Source: Stenopsyche tienmushanensis
Lineage: Eukaryota > Arthropoda > Insecta > Trichoptera > Stenopsychidae
Assembly: GCA_008973525.1 (NCBI GenBank)
Contig: WACJ01000552.1
Coordinates: 248,001 to 312,000, forward strand
Length of the DNA stretch: 64,000 nucleotides
Direction: 5' to 3'
Shown here: positions 12,401 through 26,400 of the stretch, piece by piece
Numbering within the stretch: position 1 is the first letter of the stretch
How the letters are laid out: each line of letters opens with the position of its first letter
The notes under the pieces: model-generated
Databases searched by the model: none
What the model saw: only the letters and a program-made list of their open reading frames with translations
Told to the model about the DNA's origin: nothing
Made by a program: the position numbers and the translations under genes

Positions 12401-14929
12401 AATTGTTCTTCAAAGGATGAAAATTATTTAAGAAATGATTTAAAGACATTTTAAAAAATTAAAAACCATTTATAATAGAATTCGTTTGAAATGTTTGATA
12501 TAATAATCAATCATGTCATTTTGGTGCGATTTTTTTATGCACGCAGTTTTCCGTGGAAAGTCTCAGAAAATTCCCAAATTTATCTTTCGATAATAAATTG
12601 CTCAAGATCTTTACAGCACGATAGTTGATCGTCATCTAAAATTACATAGATATTGAATGTCGATATCGGAGTTATTTCTCAATTGTTTCCGGCTGTATTC
12701 GGCAATATTTATAGTCTTCACATTCACGATAATATCTACTGGAATGTTGTAACCGCACTTTTTGAAAAAGCTGGCTGCTGAAGATCATTTCACTTGTCGC
12801 CATGATAAGATTGTCCCTTTAATGTTAATCTTCTGGTTGGCATGCATCCACAAAAACGTATAAAATTATTCCTGCAAGAAAACGATGCGCTCAGAAAGGA
12901 TACGCTTAGATTTCAGTGTATTTAGAATTTACAAATATACTGCTCCTTTTAACGATCCTTTACGTTTGTGTATTATTCACAAAATCACATTTTTTTGATA
13001 TGATTTTAAAACATGTGATTTTTAAACGTGGCTTTCAATCGACAACTTTCTTATTGCAATTTTTTCCTTGTTACTTATATATATATTTATCAAATGACTT
13101 ACTAATTAAGTATATTTTTAAAAAACATATCACATTAATATTAAATTTAATCCTATATTAATAGAGACTTATAGTGATTGATATTAGAATTATATCGCAG
13201 CAAAAAGGATTGCATAATAAATTTTCCTAATATGCTTCCATTCAGCTTTAATAAAAGATTAATGGAATCTATACAAAACACCCAAAAATATCGATGATTG
13301 ATCACACACGAAAACCGTATATTTTCTATAAAATTTCATATTAACCTATTTAATACTTATATATTAATCAGATTGATATTATTCAAATCAATTGCATCGC
13401 GTGGAATACATTCAATGCACTAAATCCTTTAAAATTTATTTAAATATTTTAAAAGCAAGCGAATGCTTTACATTCCAACAAATTACAAGTGAACACCGCT
13501 CAAAATTATTATCGAACACCTTTATTATACCAATTCAACATATTTTTTACGTTAATATTTCATATTAAAACGACGGTATTCTGTTTGTCTTATTTGCCCG
13601 GATGAAAATCCGGATTAATTTCGGTCCATGATTGAAGCTCACATGTCTGTGCTTATGTTGCTGTAGCCCACGGCGATAACGCTTATTGATAATAACTGAC
13701 ATGGAAAAAATCTCATACAAAATGATAGTTATCGTATGAACTATAAAAATATTTTTTCCTCGATTTTCGAACTCGACCGAAGTATTTGTGTAAGTGAGCG
13801 GTTACTCACCTTGCAACGTGCGACGTCGACTATGAGAATTCCGCAAAAAATATTTTAGCCAATCAGCGGAAAAGATCACAGCATAATTTGTTAATTTCAA
13901 AACGATTTTAATCATTTATGTTCATTAGAAATGAAAACATAATAAACGAAGTGCTTGACCGCTTAAAGATGCAATCAAAATTTCAATAAGACGCTCGTAT
14001 TTGATGTGTTAGAGGGCCATTTATATGTATTTCATTCAAATTTTACGAGCTCTCTTATCAATACATAATATTGCAATAAAACACAGCTTCTGTTTGCCTT
14101 TTCCTATAACTATCTTGATGGAGCACGAACAAGTCTATTAGCGATGTCCCAAGAAGCATTCCCGAAGAATCGACAAAGATATTGATGGCTCTATTTAGAA
14201 GCGCCATTATGCGACGACCATATTGAACTCGTGGGCCGTTTTTTCAATATTTTTTTCGGTACTTTTAAGAAGCATTCATTCCCAAATAACGACAATGTCG
14301 CAGATTTTTATCTCGGCATCATCTTATACCGAAAGTGCTGCATCACTTTATATAATTATAATTATTAAGCTGGCCTCTAGATAGCCGACCTGTCCCCGGA
14401 TGATTCCCCTCTTTTCTAACCGTCCGCTGGGCGCGCGGAACTCTTTTATTACACGCTTTAAGAGCCATTATAACTTACAACAAAACCTTAATCAATTATT
14501 TAACCAACAATTATTTATTCCTCTATGCTTATTTGGAGGTTCGTCAATTCAGAAGGCATTAACTTCGTTTGATATCACTGTTTTTTTCACTTTTTATGCG
14601 GCCGATTACGAAGCTCTGATTGAATTCAATTACGTATGTATGGGGCGTCCGATCAGCTTGCCTTTGTGGAATCGGAATCACTTTCCCAAACCATTAAATT
14701 TTATTTAGAATGAATTTAAGTCACTTTGGCATATACACAAATAAGAATCTCCAAGGATCACACACGTTGTCTTTGAACACACATTTTCCACATATTTAGT
14801 AAAAATCTTTACGAATAATATAGATTATGCATGGTTAACTTTGCAGTCTTGAATATATTATCCAAACTTTCTGGTGTATGCACTTATCTTCTATTATTTG
14901 TATACTGTGAATCTGAATTTTAATGTACA

Positions 14930-15260
14930 GCTTTGTATTATCAGACGAAGGCGATTTCCATAGGAGATTTATTTAAAGATAGTTGCGTTATTTGAATTAG
15001 AATGAGGTTATTTGAATATGCATTTTTATGTAGGAAAAGATAAATAAATCAATTGCAAAATTTTAATTATTATTTTAAATAAACTTTACAAATTATTCAA
15101 CCATTTTTTGTTGCTCGATTTTGTTAATTTCCATAGTATTTATATTAATACAACCAAGAAATCAGGCTAAACTTGATTCGAGATGATGGATCACAAATAT
15201 CAATGCTTATGATTTTCCAAATTTTTTGACACCTTTAACGTAAAAACATGTACAATCCAT
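14930..15260 (-). repeat. SINE-like repeat copy (minus, fragmentary)
   Basis: Minus-strand core GAATCAAGTTTAGCCTGATTT near 15160-15182. The distal block CCTATGGAAATCGCCTTCG near 14947-14966 corresponds to the same two blocks, in the same order, as in the 41969-42330 copy. Diverged. Confidence 0.4.
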
Positions 15261-15769
15261 CTCATTTTCTTAGTAGATACAAAATTGAAGAATAAAAATA
15301 TAAGAATAAAAAAGAAAGAAACTGAACTTATTTTAATATTTTAGTCAACATAGACTATATCATCGGATGAATTTTGAATTATGGTTTTAGTCGATCATTT
15401 TGATAATCAAAGAGAGTGTGGTCCCACTCGTCTGCTAAAATACCTTCTTTTAAGAATCAATTAAATAATTTATAGGAAACTCGTTTTAAATGCATGACAT
15501 CACTTCACCAAAGATTTATTGATGGCTAGGAACGTTCAAGACGATATTGGTCAGTAAAAACCGGTAGCAAAACTGATAAAAAAGACGATTTTTAACATTT
15601 TTTTCAGGGTATCAATTATTAGAGCGTTGATTTTGCCACGTAGCACGAACTGATTAGCTGTTTTTTTTTCATTCGTCATCACTCAAATGTGACACATAAC
15701 AAGCTGTTTAATTAGATATAGTGACCACAAACATAAATAATGGTCTTGCCAATATTTTCCTTCCACCTT

Positions 15770-16130
15770 TGAGAAGCGGCATCAGCTCCGAGCGCGGGTT
15801 TCCTGGCGCCTGAGTCGTCTAAGATATGCATCGGACGAAGAATGGAGGACGTCGATACAAACGCCGAGGATGCTATTCAATTTTTTCTCAACTATTCCAC
15901 CGTCTAGCAGATTAAAGGCTGCCGCTCATATGGGTACACTTCCTACTCCGGAGATCATCACGCTCCATTTCCATCGGTCCGGCGGCGGTCGACAGATGTT
16001 CAAGGGCGAAACCTGTCATGCTGACAATGTACGACATGGACAAAAACGGAACATCCTCTATAAAAATTACCGGTAGCATATCGTCAAGTAATCTTTACCT
16101 GGCGGATTACCGGGCTAATGTTATTTAACA
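15770..16130. other. G+C-rich island in ft intron
   Basis: About 360 bases of higher G+C than the flanks, with CpG-rich patches (GGTCCGGCGGCGGTCGAC near 15976). No coding gene, repeat end or splice signal recognised. Candidate conserved noncoding or enhancer sequence by inference only. Confidence 0.35.
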
Positions 16131-17459
16131 GGCATATCTTTGGAGATCTGTCAATTTTTTATATGATAATCAGCTCGGCTTAAATGCTCTGTCCATAAGA
16201 AACGCTATTTCTATAGTTAGCGATCTAGATGTCATAACGTTAAAAATGACATAAATGATAATCGGATTACCGAATCGATTGATTAACAGCGGGTCGTTGC
16301 TTTAATTTTCGCTGCGAACTTTTGTCCGGTTACGCATATTTTGTCATTAGGCAAAGTCAACACGAATCATTGGCTCGCTCTATACAAACTTCATCAATAA
16401 TTTGTCTGATTATATTGTCAATAATTATACAAAAACAGGTTATAAGATTTTGACTTAGAGCTCGAATTCCTATGACATTTCTCGAAATACACAGCCTATG
16501 TTTTACAAACTGTGCATGAATAAAACATTGTTCATTTTTGTATGATATTCAAAATATAAATATAAGAAGACGGTCGTGTGGTAAGCATTTATCAAAGCTT
16601 TTAGCTCGTCTTTCCGATTAATATGAATGGACCTCTATACAAGTATCCGTAGATGGTAAAAAAATTGATTCTTCAAAAATTTTGATGTATAGTGGATTTT
16701 AGCGAGTAAATCTATATATTTCATAATAAAGGGTTGAGAACTTTTCTAATTGCGTCTTGAATTTTAAACGCATTTCAACGCATATATAAAAGTAGCCAAA
16801 AATCGTGAAATAATCGTTGTTCTTCAGATAATATTTGATAGTAGTATTAGATTTTTAATCATTTTTCCTGCAAAATTTTCCGTCGTTTGTCTTAATTATT
16901 GCTTCATAAGAATTCAAAGTTTTTACCTACATTTGATAACCGATGTGATGTCTTAAGAATAAGAAAATAAAATTGGATGATTCCATTAAGTATTAATATC
17001 CTAATTTTATTATTAATTCTGAAAGATTCAGCATTTGTCTGAAGATCTGCAACTAAATCATTTAGTGAGTCTATGTGCTACTTTTCAGAAACTGAATGGG
17101 TGTTATAGGTGGAAATCTTAAGGGTGTATATGATAAGAGCAACCCTTTGAAATGTGCGTTTATACATCAAATAAATTATATTTATGGATGCAATTGCTTG
17201 TTGAAAATGCAAAAAGCGATTGACTACATTTATTTGTAATTGGTTTATAATTAGTTTGACGGTTTTTCTTGTATTATTATATATAAATCGTGACCCTTAT
17301 AATGTGTTGGTCTACAAGGTCTGATTAATTTATATATTTGTAATCAATAAATACTATTGAACGATTCAGCAATGGAGCCACTGCTGATTCGAGATGGACA
17401 CACATTAAACTTGATTTCCCATTAAAGAGTAATAATTGGAAATGTGCAACCGTAAATAC

Positions 17460-18280
17460 TTCTAGAGAAGATTATACCGGTGATTTTTATTCGGTCTCGA
17501 TAATACGCTCCGGAACCGGTTAGCTAAACATAATTAATTAGAAAAAAGTGGACATTAAGCAGCGTTTAATTTGCATAATTCAACATCACACAATATTTCA
17601 TTCCGAAATGGCATGTGATGTGTTTTACGTTCCGTGGGGTTACCAGTTCCGATCCCATCCAAACCAATTTGGCACACTATCCATCCGCGCCGCTCCGTAA
17701 CTGGACACGGAAAAGGGTTCAGATTGGGAGTCAAGCTGAGCTAGAAAAATATTGGATCGACCGCAAGTTGTTCCTCATCGTCTAATACAAATTATCTACA
17801 AGTAAAATTGACCGGCCGCCATTAATCCATGTTGAGATAAGACTCCATTTTGATCCGACCGAGTCGGCACCACAAAAATCAGGCATAAAACGCGCAATTA
17901 AGCCCCAGTGCACCGTTTGGGGCCCAACAAAAGATAAATTAAAACATTCATTTTGTGGCTGGTTCATTAGTCGGTCGGGGCCCCCCCGATCAATAACTGA
18001 TTTATTTGTACATTTGTCGGGTCATTGATTTACGTCGGAGCGGATGCCGTCCATACACGCAATGTCATACGGAGAGGAGGCGAAGACCAGCCCGCTCCAG
18101 TGCCTGCGGATGGCGACGGTCGTGACGACGACATCCATGATGATGATGGATCGTCCTGGGTGCGATCGTGCCGAAAAAATCAATTTAGACGCAGTTTATC
18201 TATCGGTCGTAGGCAACGCGTAAAAAATCGCCTTCGATTTACATACGAATTTGAAGTAGGCACGTAGGTGAGAAATGTCT
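17460..18280. other. G+C-rich island in ft intron
   Basis: About 800 bases with clearly raised G+C in patches: 17640-17740, 17810-17990 (including a GTCGGGGCCCCCCCGAT hairpin-like run) and 18030-18190 with GATGATGATGG and GACGACGAC patches. No gene recognised. The TAATTAATTAG at 17532-17542 has homeodomain-type core motifs, which are also common by chance in AT-rich DNA. Confidence 0.35.
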
Positions 18281-18744
18281 ATTTATATTTCCATTCGCAC
18301 GACCCAAAGTTGATGATAAATATTGTACTATTGTCCGACAGGACAGTTGTCATCGATTCTACGCGAGCTTAATGTGTTGAACGTCTTCGGCTCTGTAAAC
18401 AAGCTTTTATTGCGATAGCCCTTCTACATCTTACCGCCACAATAATTCAATATTGGATTTATGACCAATCTTAATCTTATAAATCTCAACAGAGACACGC
18501 GAAAACCAATTTGGTCCAAATGTGCTTGAAATATTTTTAAGCCCAAGTTCTATCTAACGAACTCAAATGCTTATGCTCGTTATAACCGATAAAAATCAAT
18601 CTATTACCTGTAAGTATAATCGTATGATACTAAACACTTAAATAGCAATAATGTAATTGTGATATGACCAACAATCTTCAGCTTTATACATCAGATAGAT
18701 TTGTAAATAAAATGGAAGTAAAGTTTAGGTTGGATCTTAAACTC

Positions 18745-18900
18745 ATAGGATAAGGATTCAAATTCAGAATATGTAAAAAAAAAGTAATAAAAATCTGACA
18801 GATTTATCTTAATTTCCTGGATCTCGTACAGGGCCACTTATGAATGAATTCGCAATAAAAATGAAAATATCATTTAAATATCTTCTTTAACAGCTTATTT
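18745..18900 (+). repeat. SINE-like repeat copy
   Basis: Contains a box B-like GGATTCAAATTCAG near 18757, an A-rich spacer, the core GATTTATCTTAATTTCCTGGATCT (two adjoining halves near 18800-18823), and the tail GGGCCACTTATGAATG with AAAATATCATTTAAATA. This order is shared with the copies at 21690 and 41969. Confidence 0.45.
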
Positions 18901-19529
18901 TATTTTAAACCTCGATTTCTAATTGATACAAATATGTTTGCAATCAATCATATTCAGTCTAATTAATTGAATTCTATATTGAATATATCAGACGTAATTA
19001 CTAAAAAATGCATCACTTGCATATGCATACATTTTAAAAAAGTTTGTATTGATATGATTTGATTTCATATGGTAATATATAAAGTTGCTTTGGTGTATTT
19101 AAGATTAATTCCATATATTTAAAGTTGATTTTAAAGAGAAAATAATGAAATACGTTGATACTGCGAGCAGTAAATTAATGACCATATCTTGATATCTTGA
19201 GTCTTGATCATAGATTTTACCAGAAGTTGAATTGTCGTGTATTATTGCAATAAGGCAATAAAATACTCGGTTTTATCTATTTAAAGTAAGAAATAATTAA
19301 AAACATATGGCATTTAGCTATGAAGCGTGCTCAGAATCAAATGTTACATTGAAATTATTTCCTACAATATTAATCATCGTATCTATGACTACATCTCTCC
19401 TACATAAAGCAAATACTGATACCACCCACTAATATATTACATGAAACCCTCTTCATACCTGTAAGCCTCACAACATTGTATCACATCATGTACTGCCCGA
19501 TATCATCTTCTTGTAATATATCGGATTTT

Positions 19530-20380
19530 TAGCGAGCTTTGTGTTCGCCGTCTTCGCGGGGTTGAGCTCGCGGTCCGGGTATTGAAACGTCAAAATTTAT
19601 AGGTGTCGTTCGCGTACAAAGTCGTGGTGAGATAATAATTAAAATATATATTATATATTGTAATCACGCAACGCCACTTCGTTCATTAGCGGCTCGCGAC
19701 TTCAGCCACCGATGTCCAAAGCACAGGTGTTGGCGATCTTTCTCATGGCGAATAATGTGCTTCGTTCTACGCCCCTGGACAACCATGTAAATATCGCAGG
19801 ATATCATCCTTCGGATGAATGTGCCAGGCGCATGCGTCATCGCAGGATTTAACAATAGATAAGAATGTAAATGCGCACGCCGAGGATCTATGTAACCATT
19901 AAATTAACGATCTTTCAATCAATTTTGATCGCGGTCCATTTTTTGCAAGCTCTTTTCGACTTCATATTTTGACACCGTTGACATCATCCGATCTTGACAT
20001 CGAATACGCGGACATTCGAGTTGGCCTCGTATGAGCGAAATTTTTGCGGTGTATCTTTATTAACGATCGGCCGTCCGAAGGTGGGCGCATCGATAGAGAT
20101 AAATGTTATGTGGTGGAGATGCATGTTATGCAGATGCAGTCGTAATCAGAGATTCACGATCTGGAGTCGCGCCGCGACGCCTCGGGTCCTGGAGCCGGTA
20201 CTGGAGATGGTCCCAAAAGAATATGTCGGTGTCTTCCGAAATAACTTTCGTCTTTATTACCCTCATTAATGATTTCTTCGATGATCTTCTGGCATGATAT
20301 CCGAGCGCCGATACAGATGAATCCAGACTCGCAGCCTTCCACCGTCGAAAACGGGTTCAAACAATGCCCGAACAATTTCA
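19530..20380. other. G+C-rich island in ft intron
   Basis: Raised G+C in patches at 19540-19630, 19670-19850, 19990-20210 and 20290-20350. Several short open frames overlap on both strands, which suggests few stops because of base composition and not a gene; none resembles a known protein. Candidate regulatory module by inference. Confidence 0.35.
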
Positions 20381-21689
20381 TACTTAAATATTTTCAAGCT
20401 TGACTCATTTTTTTATAAATCGACGGCCATTTTTAATACAATAAATGACAATTTACAATGTGGTGTTGTTGCATAGTTGTATTCAATTTGCTTCCTTTGT
20501 GCAATGTGAACTATGCCTTTTGAAATTCAATTTACTCACTATCTAAAATCTATGTGGTTTGAGCCTTGACGATTTCACAATTTCAATTCTCTTCTATAAG
20601 TTCTTCAATTTAGATTCTAGATATTCATGAACCGACTTTAATGGATTTTCCACAAAAATCTTACGAAATCGTACTTCTTGTCGATGCATTGTATCACATT
20701 ATAAATTTAGACCAAATTACAAGCCTAAGGGAAAAATTGAATTTAATTTGTCTCGTTTGAATTTCTATTACTTTGATATTAATATTTTACAACTAATTTC
20801 ACATTTTGCTTGCCGTTATAAAGTGTCGTTTATACTTCCATGGAAAAACTTGTTATAGAACGAAATTCCGAGTTTATCAATTAATAAACTTACATTTAAT
20901 TTCATATTTTTTGAATTTTTGGCTTTTGTCGTTTGAGTTTCTATGAGAATTTTCGAAATACTTTCAGTAAAATCTTGTTGCAAAACATTAAATATGATTT
21001 ACTTCAAGTATTAGCACATCTTTAGTTGAACTTTTATGTTGTATTAAGAAAATCCAAAATAATTAAAACTACTACATTAATAAATTTCAAGGATCTTTCT
21101 TTTAGTTAGATTTTAACATCGAATTCATTTTATTGGCGAAAAGCTTTGGCTTTTTATCAAAAGCCTCCTAATCTGCACATGATATATTATATATAGATTA
21201 CCAACCACAGAGGTTATTTTATACTAGAATTTAATTCCAAATACATGAGTTTAGCTAAAAAAAAATTATATTTGAAAATTTATCAATCATATCGATCCAG
21301 TTTTATCTTAAGATGATAAAGTCGGCGAGGGTTGTTTATAAATGAATGATTTACAACAATGCGGATAATTTCGTTACTCACTTAAAGATCATCTTTTATC
21401 ACTACAAGAAAAAATCTTCCCCTAATCTTCTATAGAAATTATCTGTATATGGCACTTTAAGAATAAGAGGAAGTTAAGTATAAATTAATTTTATTATAAA
21501 TATAAATAGGAAGAATATGTTGATTTTTGGTTTCAAAGTCTTAAAGCTTAATGAATAGATATTGAACAAATATAATTTCGTAAATCTCTCATAAATTCTC
21601 TCTCTTTTATAAATTCTATTTTAAATTATATTAACGAAGACTGAAAAAAGAGCAAGTATTAGTATTGTGAATTAAATCCTAAATTCTTA

Positions 21690-21900
21690 TCCGGAAAATT
21701 TCTAGTTCAAATCAAGATTGTGGCTAAAAAATATATCGTTACATCGATCCAGGTTTACTCCAATTTTCTGGATCTGAGAAGAAAAATATTAAGACAAAAA
21801 ATAAATGTGTGCAGGGCGGCCTATGATTAACTGGGTTGGTAACAATAAGTAAAATATCATTCAAAAATAGTCTCTTCTAAATAAAATTGATATCTCAATA
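21690..21900 (+). repeat. SINE-like repeat copy
   Basis: Box B-like AGTTCAAATCAAGATTGTGG at about 21703, then the best-preserved core in this window, GATCCAGGTTTACTCC followed by TTTTCTGGATCTGAG (21749-21779). The tail has GGGCGGCCTATGATTAA and AAAATATCATTCAAAAATA. Plus strand. Confidence 0.55.
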
Positions 21901-22219
21901 ATCCTATCCCAATACGTTGTGATTACTTGCTTTCTACATATAGTTAAAACTATATGTGTCCACATTTAATAGCGAATATGGCACCCTGAGAAGAAGGATC
22001 TCCTCAATAATTGTATCGGGTTTTGCGTCGATCCATTTTAAATAAGTTTTAATTTAAATCAAGCTGGCGTGTACCTGCTTTGATTTATCATCATAAATGT
22101 TCGTCCTCAGTGGAGGAAGATCAATTCTTGACAGAGTGATGATCCTCACACGTCATCTATGTCCACATTAGCGAATGCTAACCATCGGGTTGAGCGGCTA
22201 GTTATATGCATACAAGAAT

Positions 22220-22345
22220 TTAGCATGAGTAATAGTTAGGGTTCGCACGCACCGACACCCGCTTCCCAACAATCTTGATTGCGGGATTCGAGCCGAGAAT
22301 TACAATTAGCTCTCGCACCCACCACGCCATTTTTAAATTGTTTTC
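22220..22345 (-). repeat. tRNA-like SINE head (minus)
   Basis: On the minus strand a box A-like TGGCGTGGTGGG (22329-22318) lies 35 bases ahead of a box B-like GGCTCGAATCCCGC (22294-22281). That is the layout of an internal RNA polymerase III promoter. The flanking sequence does not fold into a full tRNA cloverleaf that I can see, so a tRNA-derived SINE fragment is more likely than a tRNA gene. It differs from the other SINE-like family in this window. Confidence 0.45.
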
Positions 22346-22830
22346 TTTGTAACACCTGAGCGGGGATAGGACTCCGGAGTTTTTTCTCGGGTGCTCGTGT
22401 TTTGAAATTAAAACTGGTAGCTGCGTACGAAATCCTAAGCGGCGCTCTAATAATAATGCAAGAACGCACAAAAAAATAATGCCTAAATAAATGGTGATTA
22501 CGGGGAGGGATTCGGCGCGCGTAATAAACACGTACGGAAATTAATGAATAACTTTTTTAATCAGATTTATGTGAGAACGTGTTAAGTGCACACCATAAAT
22601 CAATACGAGGCGTAAAAGTGAATTTTTCTTATCATGCAATCCCAACACAATAAATAATTGTTCATTGTTTAGCGTTTTGCGCGCTCGCTATCAATACCGG
22701 TAGTTGGATGTAGCCTAATTGACTTAATAAGGGGGGCATTGATATATGTCGGGCTAAATAAATTCCTAACAAAATGAGGGACCATTCATCACCATTTAAT
22801 TAGGCTGCCCACCACGGAAACATGCAATAA
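22345..22830. other. G+C-raised stretch in ft intron
   Basis: Patches of higher G+C (22350-22460, 22495-22535, 22675-22770) follow the tRNA-like SINE head. No gene recognised. They may be a continuation of the repeat or an unrelated noncoding element. Confidence 0.25.
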
Positions 22831-23145
22831 ACTCTTAGCCTACAACAATTATATGACTGGAGGAACCAAATCCGAATCTCAATTTTATTTCATCACACAG
22901 CTTCGTATAAATCATATTATCCCAAAACCTGCAGATAAACCAATGATTTAGCTATCAGATCGATAAATCATGGATGCCGGGTTCTAATTTGCCAGACGTG
23001 TGATTAGAATTGACAATTTAAAGACTATTGAATTTGAATGCAACGCTTGTATCGATTACAAAAAAATATCAATTGAAACTCAATTTATTTTTAGAAATAT
23101 ATAATATATGCAAAACCGAATAATTTGATACAATTTTAATGGCAG

Positions 23146-23467
23146 TTAACCACTTAAAGAGGAAAGACACAGAGTTGTGTCTGAATTCCTGTGATTCATA
23201 AAAAATATTCTTACACGTTTTGCATGTTGAGTTTGAGGGAGAACATAGACGGAGAGAGTATCTTGTGTACATCGTACGATTATATCGACCGTTAACCCGA
23301 ATTTATCGACTAATAATGATATGTAAATGATATAATGTACAAGTTTCATACACGCTGCAACAGCCCTGATAGATAAGTGGATTTGTACGGATGATAAGTG
23401 GCGAAAATACAAATATAGTATTTATGTTTATGATGATTTAAAATTAGCTCACTACTCAAAGGGTTTT
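23146..23467 (-). mobile_element. piggyBac-type MITE copy
   Basis: Minus-strand copy of the TTAA-CCC family also seen at 56649-57035 and 59850-60112. Its left end is TTAACCACTTAAAGAGG (23146) and its right end is the complement of AACCCTTTGAGTAGTGAGCT (near 23446-23465), with one flank of the TTAA target mutated. Shared internal blocks include CACAGAGTTGTGT, ACATAGACGGAGAGAGTA, ATCGTACGATTATAT and the GATGATAAGTGG block. About 320 bases, non-coding. Confidence 0.65.
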
Positions 23468-26400
23468 TACATAGGGGTTGTCTTTGTTTATTTAAACAAA
23501 TTATCTTCAGTATCTGTAGATACATCCTATGTAAATTGTCTACAATTAATTGGATATTATATAGTGTAAAGATTGCTACGTTCCGCCCTTAAACAAAATT
23601 TAAAATGCCACCCCTAGCGATACTCTTAGATTGCATTAATCGTGTGTTTTACTGCAGTCTGATATTTTGATATAAGTATTTCTAGACTGATGTAAATTCT
23701 ATAAATTATAGCATTTCATAGAAGTATTGTCGACCTGTAATCCCGAATAATAAAAGACATTTATATGATGTGAAATCCCTGTTAGAGTGATAGAAAATTA
23801 TTTCATTTCAAGGGCTGTTAAAAGCATAAAGCACGGGCTTATTGATTTCTGTAACTTTGTAACTGCATATAACATCGTCATATCCATATAATAATAGTTA
23901 CTTAACACGTATTTAAAATCTCTGAAGAACGCTAAAATTTAGAGTTTGTGTTGGCGAAAATGTTTGCATTTCTGTCTTTTATCAGCGATTTAAATGATTC
24001 ATCCGCTTTGCAGAACGTCGATCTCAATCTCGATGACTTCTCATACATTTCAAATGCATCAATTGCTTACTTATTACAATTTCAACAAGGCAATTTCTCA
24101 GAAGCCAACAATGAGCTTTTTTTTTTTGAAGAACTGCACAACCACTTCCGTTCGTGCAGTAAAATTGGTCATTAATGGTCACGACGATCGCACATGAATT
24201 ATTTAATTTTAAATACTTCATAACTGCTGACAGTCCCTTTCTAATTTAATCCATGAATACATAGAAAATTATTCGATTTATACAAAATACCGTGACCATT
24301 AAATCCATCTGTCAATATTTCGCAACCCCATGTAACGTGCATGGCTGCCGCGTTATTTTCAGCGGATCGAAAATTTATTATGTTTTGATATGATTCAGGA
24401 AGCTAATTGAATTATGCTCTTATCTCACGTAATAACATCAAGTTAAATTGCTATATGTGTTGCGATTTATTTTAGCCAACATAGGCATATTTCATGGCTA
24501 ATGCTGCATATTACGAACAGCGTTAATTGCAATAAATCGTCGTCGTAACGCAATCACTTTAATCTCGACCCAATGCGTGTACATCAAGTGCAACTGCACG
24601 ATGCAAATATTTTTTTAATGTACGCCGTACATAGACTGCAAAAATGTGCAGCTAGATATTTATCTAATCTTGGATGGATTGCTATCCTTAAAACTATGTT
24701 AAGAACGATGAAAATAATCTTCATATATTATAATAGTCCATATGACTATAGAGTGTTATTAATGATGATCATTTAAATCGGATTTGTTTATTGGCATATT
24801 TTGATATATTTGGTCCGATCTTAGATCATCAGTTAATCAAGTACTGCCATACAAACAATCAGCACAAAAAGTAAAAGTTTATATTAGAATAATATAATCC
24901 ATAGAACGATAGTATCGATTTTAATATCGAGACATTTAGCAATACGTATTTCAGTCATGAATGTTCGCATCGGATTGCAGATCACGTATTTTTCATTACG
25001 ATTTCCATGAAATGTGATTCCGATAGTTTTAAAATCGCGAATGCATCCCATTTGCTACCGGAGGCCACAAAAGCTATTCTAATACCATCGTCGTCTGGAA
25101 TCGCAAGAGGACCTTCAAATTTGTCGGATGATATCATTTCGAACCCCATAAATTTTTCGCTCGCCCAAAATTCACCATTTATATGCGACCGGGTTCCAGC
25201 TGCGATAAAACTTAATCTAAATGTATTTATTTGATGCAAAACGCATACAATACGTAACAGAATACAGGAATTTTCTTAAAATGTCCAAAGGTCCATAATG
25301 ATCGACAAGTGCGGGAATGTGGGAAAAAATTAAGGAGACAGGTTTAGTGATTTATATTAAGAGCGAGACGATTTTTTTCTGGGGTTTGAAGTCCGGGAAT
25401 GAATAAATAAGCAACACTTTTCCAGTAATATAGGGGAGGCCATATATTATTTTGAGGAATGTGGTTCTTGATTTATCAAGTAAAAATATTCATGATACGT
25501 CATCGATCAAAATTTTCACTAAATCATGTTTGCATTTAAGCCAGTGTTTCTCAATGTGCTTGTATAAAAAATTTGCATTATAATGACCAAATTTACTCCA
25601 TATTATTAATATGAATTAATCAACCAGTACATTTCTAAATAAAATCTTACTAAGATTAGCTATTTTTATCCTTTGTTATTCAAAGTTACGACGTTTTAAA
25701 TACTAATATCAACATTAGAACATCTTAAATTTATATATTTGATTTGCAAAAATTCAATAACTTAAGGATTAAAAACTGGAGTGTGCTTTATGGGCCATTG
25801 TATATGCTATATTTGAATAAATATTTCGATATGAAATCTGAATGGAAATTGATTTTAACTATCAGCATCATTATCATATAACAACCAAAAGCAATCTAAT
25901 GCAGAATTAAACACCTATTTAAATATAAAATAATGGCAATTTAAAAAAAAAACTATTTATGATTCATATCAACTATTTTTTAAAGATATAAGAGAACTTA
26001 AATTCATAAAACTTTCCTCGTTATTTGAACAATACGATCAAAATTTCTGATATTTATACGATGACTCTTTGAATATTTTTCTATATAACATGTCTCATGC
26101 ATAACTCATTCTTGCCTTATGAAGATTACTTCAAATCGATGACTGTGTACTTCATCAGAGTGTTTGTCCCGATGACGACCTCTCAACAGATGCTCAGCTT
26201 AAAACAGCTCAATTTGAATTACATACAAGCCTACAAATTCCAAGACTGTGTCGGATTATACAATAGTGTGATCACTCCATTATTTTTTAATCTATGCGCG
26301 TGTAACGTAATACAATGTGCATGGGAGGATTTACATAAAACGGGCAGAGAAGAGCATACTATTTCATGGGACACGTACAATGAGACTAGTGTTAGCGGAT

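Noticed and set aside
14400..14708. 102-codon plus frame in the ft intron
   Set aside because: No protein family, no splice signals; similar to chance frames expected in 27 kb.
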